Shown: positions 28,539 through 38,169 of the stretch, in pieces | Numbering within the stretch: position 1 is the stretch's first letter | Layout of the letters: every line of letters starts with the position of its first letter | Program-made: the position numbers and the translations under genes | Notes under the pieces: model-generated | What the model was told of the DNA's origin: nothing | Database searches by the model: none | What the model saw: only the letters and a program-made list of their open reading frames with translations | Source of the DNA: Rhizobium sp. Q54 | Lineage (GTDB): Bacteria; Pseudomonadota; Alphaproteobacteria; Rhizobiales; Xanthobacteraceae | Direction of reading: 5' to 3' | Assembly: GCA_945861895.1 (NCBI GenBank) | Contig: CAMAWF010000011.1 | Span: forward strand, 1-62,848 | Length of the DNA stretch: 62,848 nt

Positions 28539-31299
28539 TGACGATCCTTTGCGGGACGACGATGACCTTTTTGGGACGCTTACCGCCGAGCGCTTGTTTT
28601 ACCGCATCGAGGGCCAAAACGGCAGTCTCAATGTCGGCTTTTCCAGCGTCCCGGGCGACGGTCACGTCGGCGCGCTTCTTGCCGTTGATCTGTACCGGCA
28701 GGGTTATGGTGCTTTCAATCAGTAATTCAGGCTCGATCTGAGGCCAGGCCTCGGTCGCCACCAGCGTTGTGTGGCCAAGCGCCGCCCAGCACTCCTCGGC
28801 CAGATGCGGCATCATCGGGTGGAACAGCCGGACCAGGATGTCGGCGGCTTCGCGCATCGCCCAGGCCAGATCGGGCGGCAGCTTTTCCGATTCGATGTCG
28901 CCGATGGCGTCGCCGAGCGCGTTGGCGAACTCATAAATATGCGCGACGCAGACGTTGAAGTGCAGCTTCTCGATGGCGTCCGACACTTTGGCGAGTGCAC
29001 CGTGGGCGGCCTTGCGAACCGCGAGCGCCGGTTCGCCGAACGCGGCCGGCCGCGTTACCGGCGCCGATTTGCCGATCTCCGCGGCTTCGCCCGCAAGCCG
29101 CCAGAGCCGCTGGGTGAAGCGCCAGGCGCCCTGCACGCCTTGTTCGGTCCAGTTGACATCGCGGTCGGGCGGCGAATCCGAAAGCATGAACCAGCGCGCG
29201 GTGTCGGCGCCGTAGCTGGCGATGATGTCGTCGGGATCGACAGTGTTCTTCCTCGACTTCGACATCTTCTCGATGCCGCCGATTTCGATTTTCTCGCCGG
29301 TGGCGATCAAGCTGGCGCGGCGGTTGTCTTCCGTACCCTCAACTTTCACCTCGGCCGGCACCACCCATTCGCCGTCCGCCTTGCGATAGGTCTCGTGCAC
29401 CACCATGCCTTGCGTGAACAGACCGGCGAATGGTTCGTCGATGCCGGCATGTCCGGTCGCTTTCATCGCGCGGGTGAAGAAGCGCGAGTAGAGCAGATGC
29501 AAAATCGCGTGCTCGATGCCGCCGATGTATTGATCGACCGGCAGCCACGCATCGATCATTTTACGGTCGGTCGGCGCGGTTGCGATCCAGGGATCGGTGA
29601 AGCGCGCGAAATACCACGAGGAGTCCACGAAGGTATCCATCGTGTCGGTCTCGCGCCGCGCGGGGCCGTCGCACCTCGGACACTTGACGTTTTTCCAGGT
29701 CGGGTGGCGGTCGAGCGGATTGCCCGGCTTGTCGAAGGTGACATCTTCGGGAAGCGTGACCGGCAAATCCTTTTCCGGCACCGGCATCACGCCGCACTTT
29801 TCGCAGTGGACGATCGGGATCGGACAGCCCCAGTAGCGCTGCCGCGAGATGCCCCAGTCGCGCAGGCGGTAGTTCACCTGGCGCTGAGCGACGGGGCGGT
29901 TCTCTTTCGTCGCTTGCGCCGGCCTCTCCGCTCCCTCCCCCTGAAAGGGGGAGGGTCGGGGTGGGGGTCTCATCGAGTCGCTGACCCCCACCCGGCTCGC
30001 TTCGCTCGCCGACCTCCCCCTTTCAGGGGGAGGTAAGAAAGTGGTTTCCAGCCGCTTCGCCACCTCTTCCTTTGCCTGTTCGATGGTCATGCCATCGAGG
30101 AACCGCGAATTGATCATCCGCCCGTCGCCGTCATAGGCGGTGGTGGTGATGACGAAAGTCGCCGGGTCCTGGCCCTCCGGGCAAACCACGGGCGTGGCGC
30201 CGAGACCGTATTTGTTGACGAAGTCGAGGTCGCGCTGGTCGTGCGCGGGACAGCCGAAAATCGCGCCGGTGCCGTAATCCATCAAAATGAAATTGGCGAC
30301 ATAGACCGGCAGCTTCCACGCCGGATCGAACGGATGGATGGCCTTGATGCCGGTGTCGAAGCCGAGCTTCTCGGCTTTCTCGATGGCTTCCTGCGCGGTG
30401 CCGATCTTTTTGCATTCGGCGATGAAGGCCGCGAGCTTGGGATTTTTTGCCGCCGCCGCCGTTGCCAGCGGATGATCGGGCGCTACGCCCACGAATTTCG
30501 CGCCGAACAAGGTGTCGTGACGGGTGGTGAAGATATCCAGTTCGCTCTCGCTACCGGGCGAAGTTTTCGCATCGAGCGCGAAGCGCAGCAGCAGGCCTTC
30601 CGAGCGGCCGATCCAGTTGCGCTGCATCAGCCGCACTTTTTCCGGCCAGCGGTCGAGCTTGTCGAGCGCATTGAGCAGGTCTTGCGAATAATTGCTGATC
30701 TTGAAAAACCATTGCGTCAGCTCGCGCTGCTCGACCGCGGCGCCCGAGCGCCAGCCGCGGCCTTCGATCACTTGTTCGTTGGCGAGCACGGTGTGGTCGA
30801 CCGGGTCCCAGTTCACTTTCGATTGCTTGCGCTCGACCAGTCCTGCTTTAAGAAAGTCGAGAAACATTTTCTGCTGATGCTTGTAGTAGGCCGGATCGCA
30901 GGTCGCGATCTCGCGGCTCCAGTCGAGCGACAGCCCCATGGATTGGAGCTGTTTCTTCATCGCCGCGATGTTGTCATAGGTCCATTTTTTCGGATGCACC
31001 TTGCGGTCGATGGCCGCGTTTTCCGCCGGCATGCCGAAGGCGTCCCAGCCCATCGGATGCAGCACCTTGTGCCCCATGGCGCGTTTGAAGCGCGCGACCA
31101 CGTCGCCCATGGTGTAGTTGCGCACGTGCCCCATGTGGATGCGCCCGGACGGATAGGGGAACATCTCCAGCACGTAGTATTTTGGCCTGGGGTCGTCGTT
31201 TTTGGTTGCGAAGATGCCGCGCTCGTCCCACAGCTTCTGCCAGCGCGGCTCGGCGTCGTGGGCGTTGTAGCGCTCGTTTTTGCTCGAATCGGCGGTCAT
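28525..31299 (-). CDS. leuS: LeuS, leucyl-tRNA synthetase with an in-frame palindromic insert
   Basis: 924 aa from the ATG at 31299; an ATG at 31332 would add 11 residues. The HIGH motif is [16 protein letters not shown], the editing-domain region holds [13 protein letters not shown], and the KMSKS motif is [27 protein letters not shown] follows the editing domain. Between KRLE and [10 protein letters not shown] a segment of roughly 43 residues (about 417-460) is encoded by a palindromic repeat; relatives join these parts by a short linker. The frame is kept, so the enzyme is probably active. Confidence 0.95.
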   Translation of the reverse strand: MTADSSKNERYNAHDAEPRWQKLWDERGIFATKNDDPRPKYYVLEMFPYPSGRIHMGHVRNYTMGDVVARFKRAMGHKVLHPMGWDAFGMPAENAAIDRKVHPKKWTYDNIAAMKKQLQSMGLSLDWSREIATCDPAYYKHQQKMFLDFLKAGLVERKQSKVNWDPVDHTVLANEQVIEGRGWRSGAAVEQRELTQWFFKISNYSQDLLNALDKLDRWPEKVRLMQRNWIGRSEGLLLRFALDAKTSPGSESELDIFTTRHDTLFGAKFVGVAPDHPLATAAAAKNPKLAAFIAECKKIGTAQEAIEKAEKLGFDTGIKAIHPFDPAWKLPVYVANFILMDYGTGAIFGCPAHDQRDLDFVNKYGLGATPVVCPEGQDPATFVITTTAYDGDGRMINSRFLDGMTIEQAKEEVAKRLETTFLPPPERGRSASEASRVGVSDSMRPPPRPSPFQGEGAERPAQATKENRPVAQRQVNYRLRDWGISRQRYWGCPIPIVHCEKCGVMPVPEKDLPVTLPEDVTFDKPGNPLDRHPTWKNVKCPRCDGPARRETDTMDTFVDSSWYFARFTDPWIATAPTDRKMIDAWLPVDQYIGGIEHAILHLLYSRFFTRAMKATGHAGIDEPFAGLFTQGMVVHETYRKADGEWVVPAEVKVEGTEDNRRASLIATGEKIEIGGIEKMSKSRKNTVDPDDIIASYGADTARWFMLSDSPPDRDVNWTEQGVQGAWRFTQRLWRLAGEAAEIGKSAPVTRPAAFGEPALAVRKAAHGALAKVSDAIEKLHFNVCVAHIYEFANALGDAIGDIESEKLPPDLAWAMREAADILVRLFHPMMPHLAEECWAALGHTTLVATEAWPQIEPELLIESTITLPVQINGKKRADVTVARDAGKADIETAVLALDAVKQALGGKRPKKVIVVPQRIVNVVA
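29933..30034. repeat. Palindromic repeat (family D) inserted in leuS
   Basis: Two palindromes, CCCTCCCCCTGAAAGGGGG at 29933 onward (to 29955) and ACCTCCCCCTTTCAGGGGG at 30012 onward (to 30034), are arranged as inverted arms with inner GGTGGGGGTC/GACCCCCACC. The element is translated as part of LeuRS. Confidence 0.85.
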
Positions 31300-31385
31300 T
31301 TCCGGCTGTTTTAGGGCCGGCGGACCAGACATGAAAGGGGTTTAAGGGTCAACGGGCGGCCTGCAAGCCTGCAACCTGTACCCTG

Positions 31386-33125
31386 TCAGGATGCTTGCGA
31401 CAGCGTCATCGCCGATTGCGCGGCCACAGTGTTCCGGCCGCGCTGCTTGGCTTGGTAGAGCGCGGCATCGGCGATCTCGGTCAGCAATTGCGGGTCGTCC
31501 TGCGCGGTCGGCACCACGCAGGCCACGCCGACGCTGATCGAGACGAAGCCCCAGGAAGCGCCGGCATGGGCCATCAGCAGTTCCTCGACGCCTCGCCGCA
31601 GACGTTCGGCGACGCGCTGGGCTGCCTCCAGGCCGGCTCCTTGCAGCACAACGGCGAATTCCTCGCCGCCATAGCGGGCGGCGAAATCGGATTTGCGGCT
31701 GTCTGCGGCAATTCCCCTGTATGACGGGGGCATGTGTGCCGTGGGCACCTGCGCGGTGGGGGCGGGGGCCGTCCGGGTCGCTGCCTTGAGAACTCCGGCA
31801 ACCTTGCGCAGGCAGGCATCGCCCTGAACATGGCCGTAATGGTCGTTGAAGAGTTTGAAATGATCGACATCGATCATCAGAACGGCAAGCGGCTGTTGAA
31901 GTTTGGCGGCCATTTTCCATTCGGCCGCGAGTTGCGTATTGAAGGTACGGCGGTTCGCCAGTCCTGTCAGCGCATCGATGTTCGCAAGCTCGCGCAGTTG
32001 GCTGTTGCTGTCGCGCAGCTCTTGCTCGCGCGCGACGAGCTGCGCGCTCATGTCATCCAATGCAACCGCAAGCGGGATAAATTCAGCCACCCAAGGCATG
32101 TCCACGGCATGGGTTTTGACCTCGCCGCGGCCGATGCGGCTCGCGGTGGCGGCGAGCGCGCGGATCGGTTTCACCAGCAATCGCTCGCCGCCAAACCAGA
32201 TGCCGATGAGCACGAGACCGGCGATAAAAGCGAGTTTTGCAAAGTCGGTCCACATCGCGCGATTCACACGGGCCAGCACCTCACTCTCGTCGAACCCGAC
32301 CGCCAACCGCGCTCGCGTGCCGGGGAGTTGAGCGAAACCGAAGATGCGCCGAACGCCATCGAGCGATGTTTCGGTAACGACGCCATCCGGGCGGGCCAAG
32401 AATTCGCGGACAAGCGGGTGGTCCTTGAATTTCCGGCCGACCCAATCGTCGGAATTTGGGTGATGCGCGATCACGCTGCCTTCGCCATCGATCATCAGCA
32501 TGACCGAACTGAACGGCAATTCGAGGGTCGTTGCGGCCCGGCTGAACCAGTTCAGATCCAGGCTGCCCAGTACGACGGCGGCGGCTCCGCCATTCGGGCC
32601 GCGCTGGGCGAGTGCTGCAATCAGGATCGGGGCATTGACGCGTGTGCCGTAGAAGAAATCGCTGAGCACAAAATCTCCGGAATCGACCGCTCCGATAAAA
32701 TGCGGACGATCGGAAACATCCAGACCGATCGCTTCCGGGTAACTCGAACAGACGATTATTCCTTGAACGTTGGCCACCGAGAGGGCCTTGATCCAGGGCA
32801 CCGGTCCGGCGGTATTTGCCAGAAACTGGTTGCAGGATTCATTCGAGGCGGCGAACGTCGCGCGCGCGCTTGCGACGGCATGCAGGAGGGCGCGCGCCCC
32901 TACAACCACCTCGTTTTGCGCGGCTATCGCCTGCCTCGCCGAACCGAGCGCTTGCTTGTAAGCAGCGCCAATGCGCTCGCCGCGATCGAGTTCGACTTCG
33001 TGAACGCGGTCAACGAGCAAGGGTACGATGGCGATAACGGCAAGGACCATCAAGCGCGCCCGAATGCTGAGCGTGCGCTTGCGCCATACCATGCGAGAAC
33101 CTGTCTGCCGTTTCTCGTTCGTCAT
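31386..33125 (-). CDS. Diguanylate cyclase with extracytoplasmic sensor domain
   Basis: 579 aa. A first membrane helix (ARLMVLAVIAIVPLL) and a second (FAKLAFIAGLVLIGIWFGG) flank a periplasmic sensor (about residues 45-285) of the Cache type. A HAMP-like linker with KPIRALAATASRIGRGEV precedes a GGDEF domain. The active site is GGEEF, with the inhibitory I-site RKSD five residues upstream. It should make cyclic di-GMP under product control. A Pro/Thr-rich insert of about 25 residues (TAPAPTAQVPTAHMPPSYRG) lies inside the GGDEF domain just before the I-site. Confidence 0.92.
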   Translation of the reverse strand: MTNEKRQTGSRMVWRKRTLSIRARLMVLAVIAIVPLLVDRVHEVELDRGERIGAAYKQALGSARQAIAAQNEVVVGARALLHAVASARATFAASNESCNQFLANTAGPVPWIKALSVANVQGIIVCSSYPEAIGLDVSDRPHFIGAVDSGDFVLSDFFYGTRVNAPILIAALAQRGPNGGAAAVVLGSLDLNWFSRAATTLELPFSSVMLMIDGEGSVIAHHPNSDDWVGRKFKDHPLVREFLARPDGVVTETSLDGVRRIFGFAQLPGTRARLAVGFDESEVLARVNRAMWTDFAKLAFIAGLVLIGIWFGGERLLVKPIRALAATASRIGRGEVKTHAVDMPWVAEFIPLAVALDDMSAQLVAREQELRDSNSQLRELANIDALTGLANRRTFNTQLAAEWKMAAKLQQPLAVLMIDVDHFKLFNDHYGHVQGDACLRKVAGVLKAATRTAPAPTAQVPTAHMPPSYRGIAADSRKSDFAARYGGEEFAVVLQGAGLEAAQRVAERLRRGVEELLMAHAGASWGFVSISVGVACVVPTAQDDPQLLTEIADAALYQAKQRGRNTVAAQSAMTLSQAS

Positions 33126-33230
33126 GATAGATGTCAGTCCCCGCGCTTGGTTTAGCGGTCCCGGCTTAAGATGCGTGATGGGGTGTCGTTAAAACTTTAG
33201 GGAATCGCCGATATTAAGGATGTATTCACC

Positions 33231-33917
33231 ATGACAGGCGCCGCCAATTCGCCGCTTGAAGTCGCTGCCGCGCTTGCGGCGGTCAAGCATGAGATCGCCC
33301 GCGCCTGCCGCGATGCCGGCCGCGCGCCGGATTCAGTGACGCTGATCGCGGTGTCGAAGACCTTCGGCGCCGACGCCATCGAACCGGCGATCGCGGCCGG
33401 CCAGCGGGTGTTCGGCGAAAACCGCGTGCAGGAGGCCAAGGCCAAATGGCCGCCGCTGCTCGCGAAACATCCCGGCCTCGAACTGCATCTCATCGGACCG
33501 CTGCAATCCAACAAGGCGAAAGAGGCAGTGGCGTTGTTCGACGCCATCCATTCGGTGGATCGCCCGAGTCTGTGCGCGGCTTTAAGCAAAGAGATCGCGG
33601 CGCAAAACCGCCGCCCGCTGCTGTTCGTCGAAATCAATACCGGCGCCGAGCCGCAGAAAGCCGGCGTGTTGCCGCAGGACACCGGCGATTTTCTCAAGCG
33701 CTGCCGCGAGACCCACGGCCTGGAGATTTCCGGCCTGATGTGCATTCCGCCGCTGGAGGAAGCGCCGGGTCCGCATTTTGCCCTCACCGCCAAGATCGCG
33801 GCGCGCAACGGCCTTAAGCTTTTGTCGATGGGAATGAGCACGGATTTCGCCACAGCCATTGCGCTCGGCGCCACCCATGTGCGTGTTGGCAGCGCGATTT
33901 TTGGGGAGAGGCACTAG
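33231..33917 (+). CDS. yggS: YggS-family PLP homeostasis protein
   Basis: 228 aa; AAGGA precedes the ATG. The PLP-binding Lys is in LIAVSKTFG, followed by FGENRVQEAKAKW and HLIGPLQSNKAK. The C-terminal GMSTDFATAIALGATHVRVG binds the phosphate. The protein binds pyridoxal phosphate and affects vitamin B6 and amino-acid balance; it has no known enzymatic activity. Confidence 0.95.
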   Translation: MTGAANSPLEVAAALAAVKHEIARACRDAGRAPDSVTLIAVSKTFGADAIEPAIAAGQRVFGENRVQEAKAKWPPLLAKHPGLELHLIGPLQSNKAKEAVALFDAIHSVDRPSLCAALSKEIAAQNRRPLLFVEINTGAEPQKAGVLPQDTGDFLKRCRETHGLEISGLMCIPPLEEAPGPHFALTAKIAARNGLKLLSMGMSTDFATAIALGATHVRVGSAIFGERH

Positions 33918-33923
33918 CTTTCT

Positions 33924-34036
33924 GTCATTGCCGGGCCTGACCCGGCAATCCATGATGCCGCTTGATATTTAGCGGCCTTACGTATGAATTCCCGGATCGC
34001 AGTTCATCATGGATGAACGGGTCAAGCACGGGCATG
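33924..34036. repeat. Intergenic palindromic repeat, family C (two hairpins)
   Basis: A GTCATTGCCGGGCCTGACCCGGCAA hairpin and a degenerate inverted partner between yggS and the methyltransferase gene. Confidence 0.75.
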
Positions 34037-34070
34037 GCGCTGAGTGTGCGGCGGAGAGGATGCAACAGTC

Positions 34071-34688
34071 ATGACCAACAGCAACACCGACTTCGACCGC
34101 TGGCAGACCCGTTTCGCCGCGCCCGGCTATCTTTTCGGCACAGCGCCGAATGCATTTCTCAAAAGCCAGGCGCATCGTCTGCGACCGGGACAAAAAGCCT
34201 TGGCGCTGGCGGACGGCGAGGGCCGCAACGGCGTGTGGCTGGCAGAGCAAGGCCTCGATGTGCTCTCGCTCGATTTCTCGACCGTGGCGCAGGACAAGGC
34301 GCGTGCCTTGGCGGGCAAGCGCGGGGTGCGCCTCCGCGTCGAGCGCGCTGACCTAAGCCGGTGGGATTGGCCGGTAAACGAATTCGACGTGGTGGCGGCG
34401 ATTTTCATTCAATTCGCCGACGCCGTGCTGCGGTCGAAGATATTCGCCGGCATTAAAAAGGCGCTCAAGCCGGGCGGATTGCTGCTGCTGCAAGGCTATA
34501 GCCCCAAGCAGCTCGAATACAAAACCGGCGGACCGTCGGAGATCGAGCGGCTCTACACCCGCGAATTGCTGGAAAAATCCTTCGCGGATTTTTCATCGGT
34601 GGAAATCGCCGAGCACGACAGCGCCATCGAGGAAGGCGCGGGACATGCCGGCATGTCCGCGCTCATCGATGTGGTTGCACGAAAATAG
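34071..34688 (+). CDS. Class I SAM-dependent methyltransferase
   Basis: 205 aa from the ATG at 34071. The SAM motif I is degenerate, ALALADGEGRNGVWLAEQG; motif II is DVLSLDFS and a later LKPGGLLLLQGYSPKQL is typical. It resembles TehB-like or small-molecule methyltransferases. The substrate cannot be assigned. Confidence 0.85.
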   Translation: MTNSNTDFDRWQTRFAAPGYLFGTAPNAFLKSQAHRLRPGQKALALADGEGRNGVWLAEQGLDVLSLDFSTVAQDKARALAGKRGVRLRVERADLSRWDWPVNEFDVVAAIFIQFADAVLRSKIFAGIKKALKPGGLLLLQGYSPKQLEYKTGGPSEIERLYTRELLEKSFADFSSVEIAEHDSAIEEGAGHAGMSALIDVVARK

Positions 34689-34695
34689 TTTCTCG

Positions 34696-34736
34696 TCATT
34701 CCGGGTGGCCTCGCTTTGCTCGGCCCCCGGAATGAC
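34696..34736. repeat. Intergenic palindromic repeat, family B (single hairpin)
   Basis: GTCATTCCGGG...CCCGGAATGAC hairpin between the convergent methyltransferase and HerA-like genes; could serve as a bidirectional terminator. Confidence 0.7.
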
Positions 34737-34746
34737 TCTTTTCAAC

Positions 34747-36660
34747 TTACCGGAAACGCGAGGGCTGTTGCGGGGCGCCGAAACCGGCGGCGTCGATTGG
34801 TTTGCGCAGCGTCGGCGCAACCCGTTGCGGACTTGGCGCGGGCGCGGCCATTGGTCCGGGCATGGGCGCCGCTCTCGGCGCGGGCGCCGGTTGCAACGGC
34901 ACTTCGTCCCGCACCGGCAACGGCGCGTCGAATTCGTCGTCGAACGCCATCTTGTGGCTCATGGTCGAGGAGCGCCAGCGCTCGATCACCGTTTCCAGCA
35001 TGTCCTTGTCGACGGTGCTCTGGCAATCCGAGCGCGTATTGCCCGCCGATTCGCTGCTCGGGCGCAGCGTCGCCGGCAATTCCTTGAACGTGAGACGCGT
35101 GGGAACGGCCACCGCCGATCCGAAGGCGAACACCTCGCGCGTGCCAAGCGAGGGAATGAACGTCAGCAGGCTTGCTGCCGCGTCCGACACCGCCGAGCGA
35201 ATCAGCGCCTGGTCGCGGTCGTTCGACATGCGCATCGCGAACAAGGTGCTGCATTGGGAAATGATGGTGGGATCGATTTCCGCCGGGCGCTGCGTCACCA
35301 GCCCGAGGAAGACGCCGTATTTACGGCCTTCCTTGGCGATGCGCGAGAGCGCGCGGCGGGTGGGGCCGAAGCCGATCTTCGAATTCGCCGGCGCGTAGCG
35401 GTGTGCTTCCTCGCAGACGAACAGCAGCGGAGCGACGCCGTCGCTCCACAGGCCGAAATCGAAGGCCATGCGGCAGAGCACGGAGACCACCGCGTCGACC
35501 ACCTCGGCGGGAAACCCCGCCATTTGCATGATCGTCATCGGCTTGCCGTTCGGCGGCAGGCGGAACAGATGCGACAGCACTTCGCCCATCGTGTCGCCGC
35601 CGATATTGGCGTTCTCGAACATGAAGGCGTAGCGCGGATGATTGCGGAATGTCTGGATGCGGCCGATCAGCCGGTGATAGGTCGTGCGCGAGGTGCGGTT
35701 TTCCAGCTTGCCCATGCGCTCGTCGAGCAGATTGATCAGGTCTTCGATGCGATAGGGCACCGGCGTGTCGGCGGTATAGCCGACGCTGCGCGTCTCCTTT
35801 TTCTTGGCGATGGCACGGTCGGCGCCGGCCCGATATTGCCTATAGGCGCTCTTTGCCAGCGGAATGACTTCGGACAAAATTTCCACTTCGTCGTCGATGC
35901 CCGGGCGGCCGCCGAAAAACGCGTCGATTGTCTCTTCGAAATTGAACAGCCAGAACGGCAGCCGCAGATTGCGCGGCGTGAGAACTTGCGCTTGTTCGCC
36001 GAAGCATCGGCCATATTCATTGTGCGGATCGACCAGGAAGATGCGCATTGTCGGCCGCGCCTTGAGAATTTCCTGCAGGACGATGGCCACGCCGCTCGAC
36101 TTGCCGACGCCGGTGGTGCCCAAGATCGCGAAGTGCTTGCTCAGCAGGTCGTCGATATTGATGTGAACGGCAATCGAGTGGTCCTGCTGCAAGCTACCGA
36201 TATGCGCGGTGTCGGAACTTCCTCCGCCGTAGACCAGCCGCAATTCGCGTTCGGTGAGCAATGCGGTGGCGTCGCCGATGGAGGGGTATTCGGTGACTCC
36301 GCGCAAAAAGCGCGCTGCGCCGCGCTCGTCCGCCTTGATCTCGCCGACCATGTCCATGCGCGCGACGCTGTGATGGTTCTGCTCGCGGCTGCCGGAGGCC
36401 GAGGGCTGCTCGACGATTTCGGTAATGACCCCGATGATGATGGCTTTGCCGCTGATGATGCCAAGAAACTTTCCGACCTTGGGCTGCGCGTTGTCGGGCA
36501 GGTTGCGGATTGTCGCTTCGAGACCCACGCTTGCTTGCGCGCCGCCGACGGCGATGACGCGTCCCAGCGACCCGCGCGGCGCGGCCGCCGGAATGGGTGC
36601 AGCGGCTTGCGCAACCGGGCGCGCGGCAATGCCTTGGCCGTCGATTTGCCCTGAATTCAT
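34747..36660 (-). CDS. HerA-like ATPase (DUF87)
   Basis: 637 aa from the ATG at 36660, which has GAGGGG upstream; an ATG at 36687 is less supported. The N-terminal region has a HAS-barrel-like beta domain (about 40-160). Walker A is ILGTTGVGKSSGVA near residue 190, and Walker B is PLLFVCEEAHRYAP near 415. The family pairs with NurA nuclease in archaea; bacterial homologs are DNA pumps of unclear role. No nuclease gene is adjacent. The C-terminal 70 residues are a Pro/Ala-rich tail. Confidence 0.9.
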   Translation of the reverse strand: MNSGQIDGQGIAARPVAQAAAPIPAAAPRGSLGRVIAVGGAQASVGLEATIRNLPDNAQPKVGKFLGIISGKAIIIGVITEIVEQPSASGSREQNHHSVARMDMVGEIKADERGAARFLRGVTEYPSIGDATALLTERELRLVYGGGSSDTAHIGSLQQDHSIAVHINIDDLLSKHFAILGTTGVGKSSGVAIVLQEILKARPTMRIFLVDPHNEYGRCFGEQAQVLTPRNLRLPFWLFNFEETIDAFFGGRPGIDDEVEILSEVIPLAKSAYRQYRAGADRAIAKKKETRSVGYTADTPVPYRIEDLINLLDERMGKLENRTSRTTYHRLIGRIQTFRNHPRYAFMFENANIGGDTMGEVLSHLFRLPPNGKPMTIMQMAGFPAEVVDAVVSVLCRMAFDFGLWSDGVAPLLFVCEEAHRYAPANSKIGFGPTRRALSRIAKEGRKYGVFLGLVTQRPAEIDPTIISQCSTLFAMRMSNDRDQALIRSAVSDAAASLLTFIPSLGTREVFAFGSAVAVPTRLTFKELPATLRPSSESAGNTRSDCQSTVDKDMLETVIERWRSSTMSHKMAFDDEFDAPLPVRDEVPLQPAPAPRAAPMPGPMAAPAPSPQRVAPTLRKPIDAAGFGAPQQPSRFR

Positions 36661-36811
36661 TACTCGCCCCTCGTAGGAATCCGCCACGCTGCGGTGCTTC
36701 CGCCAAACCGCAGAAAATAGAGCGGCGATGTTTGAGTTCTGTTAATTCGGCCAACGCGGAATATGTATTAATTCGTTAATCTTAATCGATCGCCTGCGCG
36801 TGTTATTGCGC

Positions 36812-37342
36812 TTATTCAATTGCGATTTTTGTGTCCGGTCCGATGCGCGCGAGCAGGCGCTGCAATGTCTTTGCGTGCAGCGCCACGCAGCCGGCGGTCG
36901 GCGCGAAACCGGAGCGCGCGATGTGGATGAACACCGCGCTGCCGCGGCCGGCGACGCGCGGGCGGGTGTTGTGGTCAAGCTCGATGATGAAATCGTAGAG
37001 CGGGTCTTTGCGCGCCAGACGGTCGGCCTTGCTTTGCTCCGGCACCTGCACCGGGCGGTTGTAATGGCGGTCGGCGGGATCTTCGCACCAGCCGTCACGC
37101 GGCCCGATGCGGCGCACCGGCAGCAATGTCCGCGGCCGCGGGTGGCGGTCCGCGCGCCACCAAAGCCGCAGCAAGCGGAATTGCCCGCGCGGGGTTGCGC
37201 CATCGCCCTCCCGCTTGTTGGCCTTGATGCCGGCGCGTCCGAGCGCCACCGGAATGGCCATCGCTCCGGCCATCAGCCAGCCCTGGGCCGGGACGCCCGG
37301 CTTGCGGCGCACATACAGCATCGCGAGGGAATTTCCGCGCAT
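36812..37342 (-). CDS. L,D-transpeptidase (YkuD) family protein
   Basis: 176 aa. The YkuD active-site motif is FIHIARSGFAPTAGCVAL, with the catalytic Cys in GCVAL and the His in FIHIA. No clear signal peptide is visible: the N-terminus is short and basic. The family cross-links peptidoglycan or attaches proteins to it in the periplasm. It lies upstream of the HerA-like gene on the same strand and diverges from cenR. Confidence 0.85.
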   Translation of the reverse strand: MRGNSLAMLYVRRKPGVPAQGWLMAGAMAIPVALGRAGIKANKREGDGATPRGQFRLLRLWWRADRHPRPRTLLPVRRIGPRDGWCEDPADRHYNRPVQVPEQSKADRLARKDPLYDFIIELDHNTRPRVAGRGSAVFIHIARSGFAPTAGCVALHAKTLQRLLARIGPDTKIAIE

Positions 37343-37474
37343 CGCCTGGGTCTACCTTGCGAGGGCCGAGCGGGTCTAACTATTCTGTGCCGCTTGCTCT
37401 TTTATCCCCGAATGTTCTACTGCGCGACTGCCGGCGGAATCGGCCCTTTGGGGCCTTATAGCGAGCCGAAATCG

Positions 37475-38161
37475 ATGGCCAATGCGCGCACGATACTGAT
37501 TGTCGACGACGACACCGAGCTGCGCGAGGCGCTGGTGGAGCAGCTGGCGCTGCACGAGGAATTCGACGCCATCGCGGTCGACACCGGCACCAAGGGCGTG
37601 CAGGCGGCCAAGGCCGGCCAGATCGATCTCGTCATCATGGATGTCGGCCTGCCCGACGTCGACGGCCGCGAGGCGGTGCGCATCCTGCGCAAGAACGGCT
37701 TCAAGTCGCCGATCATCATGCTGACCGGCCACGACACCGACAGCGACACCATCCTCGGGCTGGAATCCGGCGCCAACGACTACGTCATCAAGCCGTTCCG
37801 CTTCGCCGTGCTGCTGGCGCGCATCCGCGCGCAGCTTCGCCAGCACGAGGCGAGCGAGGACGCGGTGTTCACCATCGGGCCGTATTCGTTCCGGCCGAGT
37901 TCGAAGCTGCTGCTCAATCCGAAGGGCAGCAAAATACGCCTGACCGAAAAGGAAACCGCGATCCTGCGCTATCTTTACCGCGCCGGGCAGAAGCCGGTGT
38001 CGCGCGAAACCTTGTTGCAGGAAGTCTGGGGCTATAATTCCGGGGTCACCACGCATACGCTGGAAACGCACATCTACCGGCTGCGCCAGAAGGTGGAAAA
38101 AGATGCCGCGTCGCCGGCGATCCTGGTGACCGAGGCCGGCGGCTACAAGCTCGTGCCGTGA
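37475..38161 (+). CDS. cenR: CenR-type OmpR-family response regulator
   Basis: 228 aa from the ATG at 37475. The receiver domain has ILIVDDDTELREAL and the phospho-acceptor Asp in LVIMDVGLPDVDGREA (about residue 56), with the Lys in DYVIKPF. The C-terminal winged helix (LTEKETAILRYLYRAG and TTHTLETHIYRLRQKVEKD) binds DNA. The sequence closely matches CenR of Caulobacter and rhizobia, an essential regulator of envelope genes. No CenK-like kinase gene is adjacent. Confidence 0.88.
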   Translation: MANARTILIVDDDTELREALVEQLALHEEFDAIAVDTGTKGVQAAKAGQIDLVIMDVGLPDVDGREAVRILRKNGFKSPIIMLTGHDTDSDTILGLESGANDYVIKPFRFAVLLARIRAQLRQHEASEDAVFTIGPYSFRPSSKLLLNPKGSKIRLTEKETAILRYLYRAGQKPVSRETLLQEVWGYNSGVTTHTLETHIYRLRQKVEKDAASPAILVTEAGGYKLVP

Positions 38162-38169
38162 ATGCGCAC

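Noticed and set aside
36800-37474. Upstream extension of the cenR frame
   Set aside because: Antisense to the L,D-transpeptidase gene; CenR homologs start near MANARTILIVDDD.
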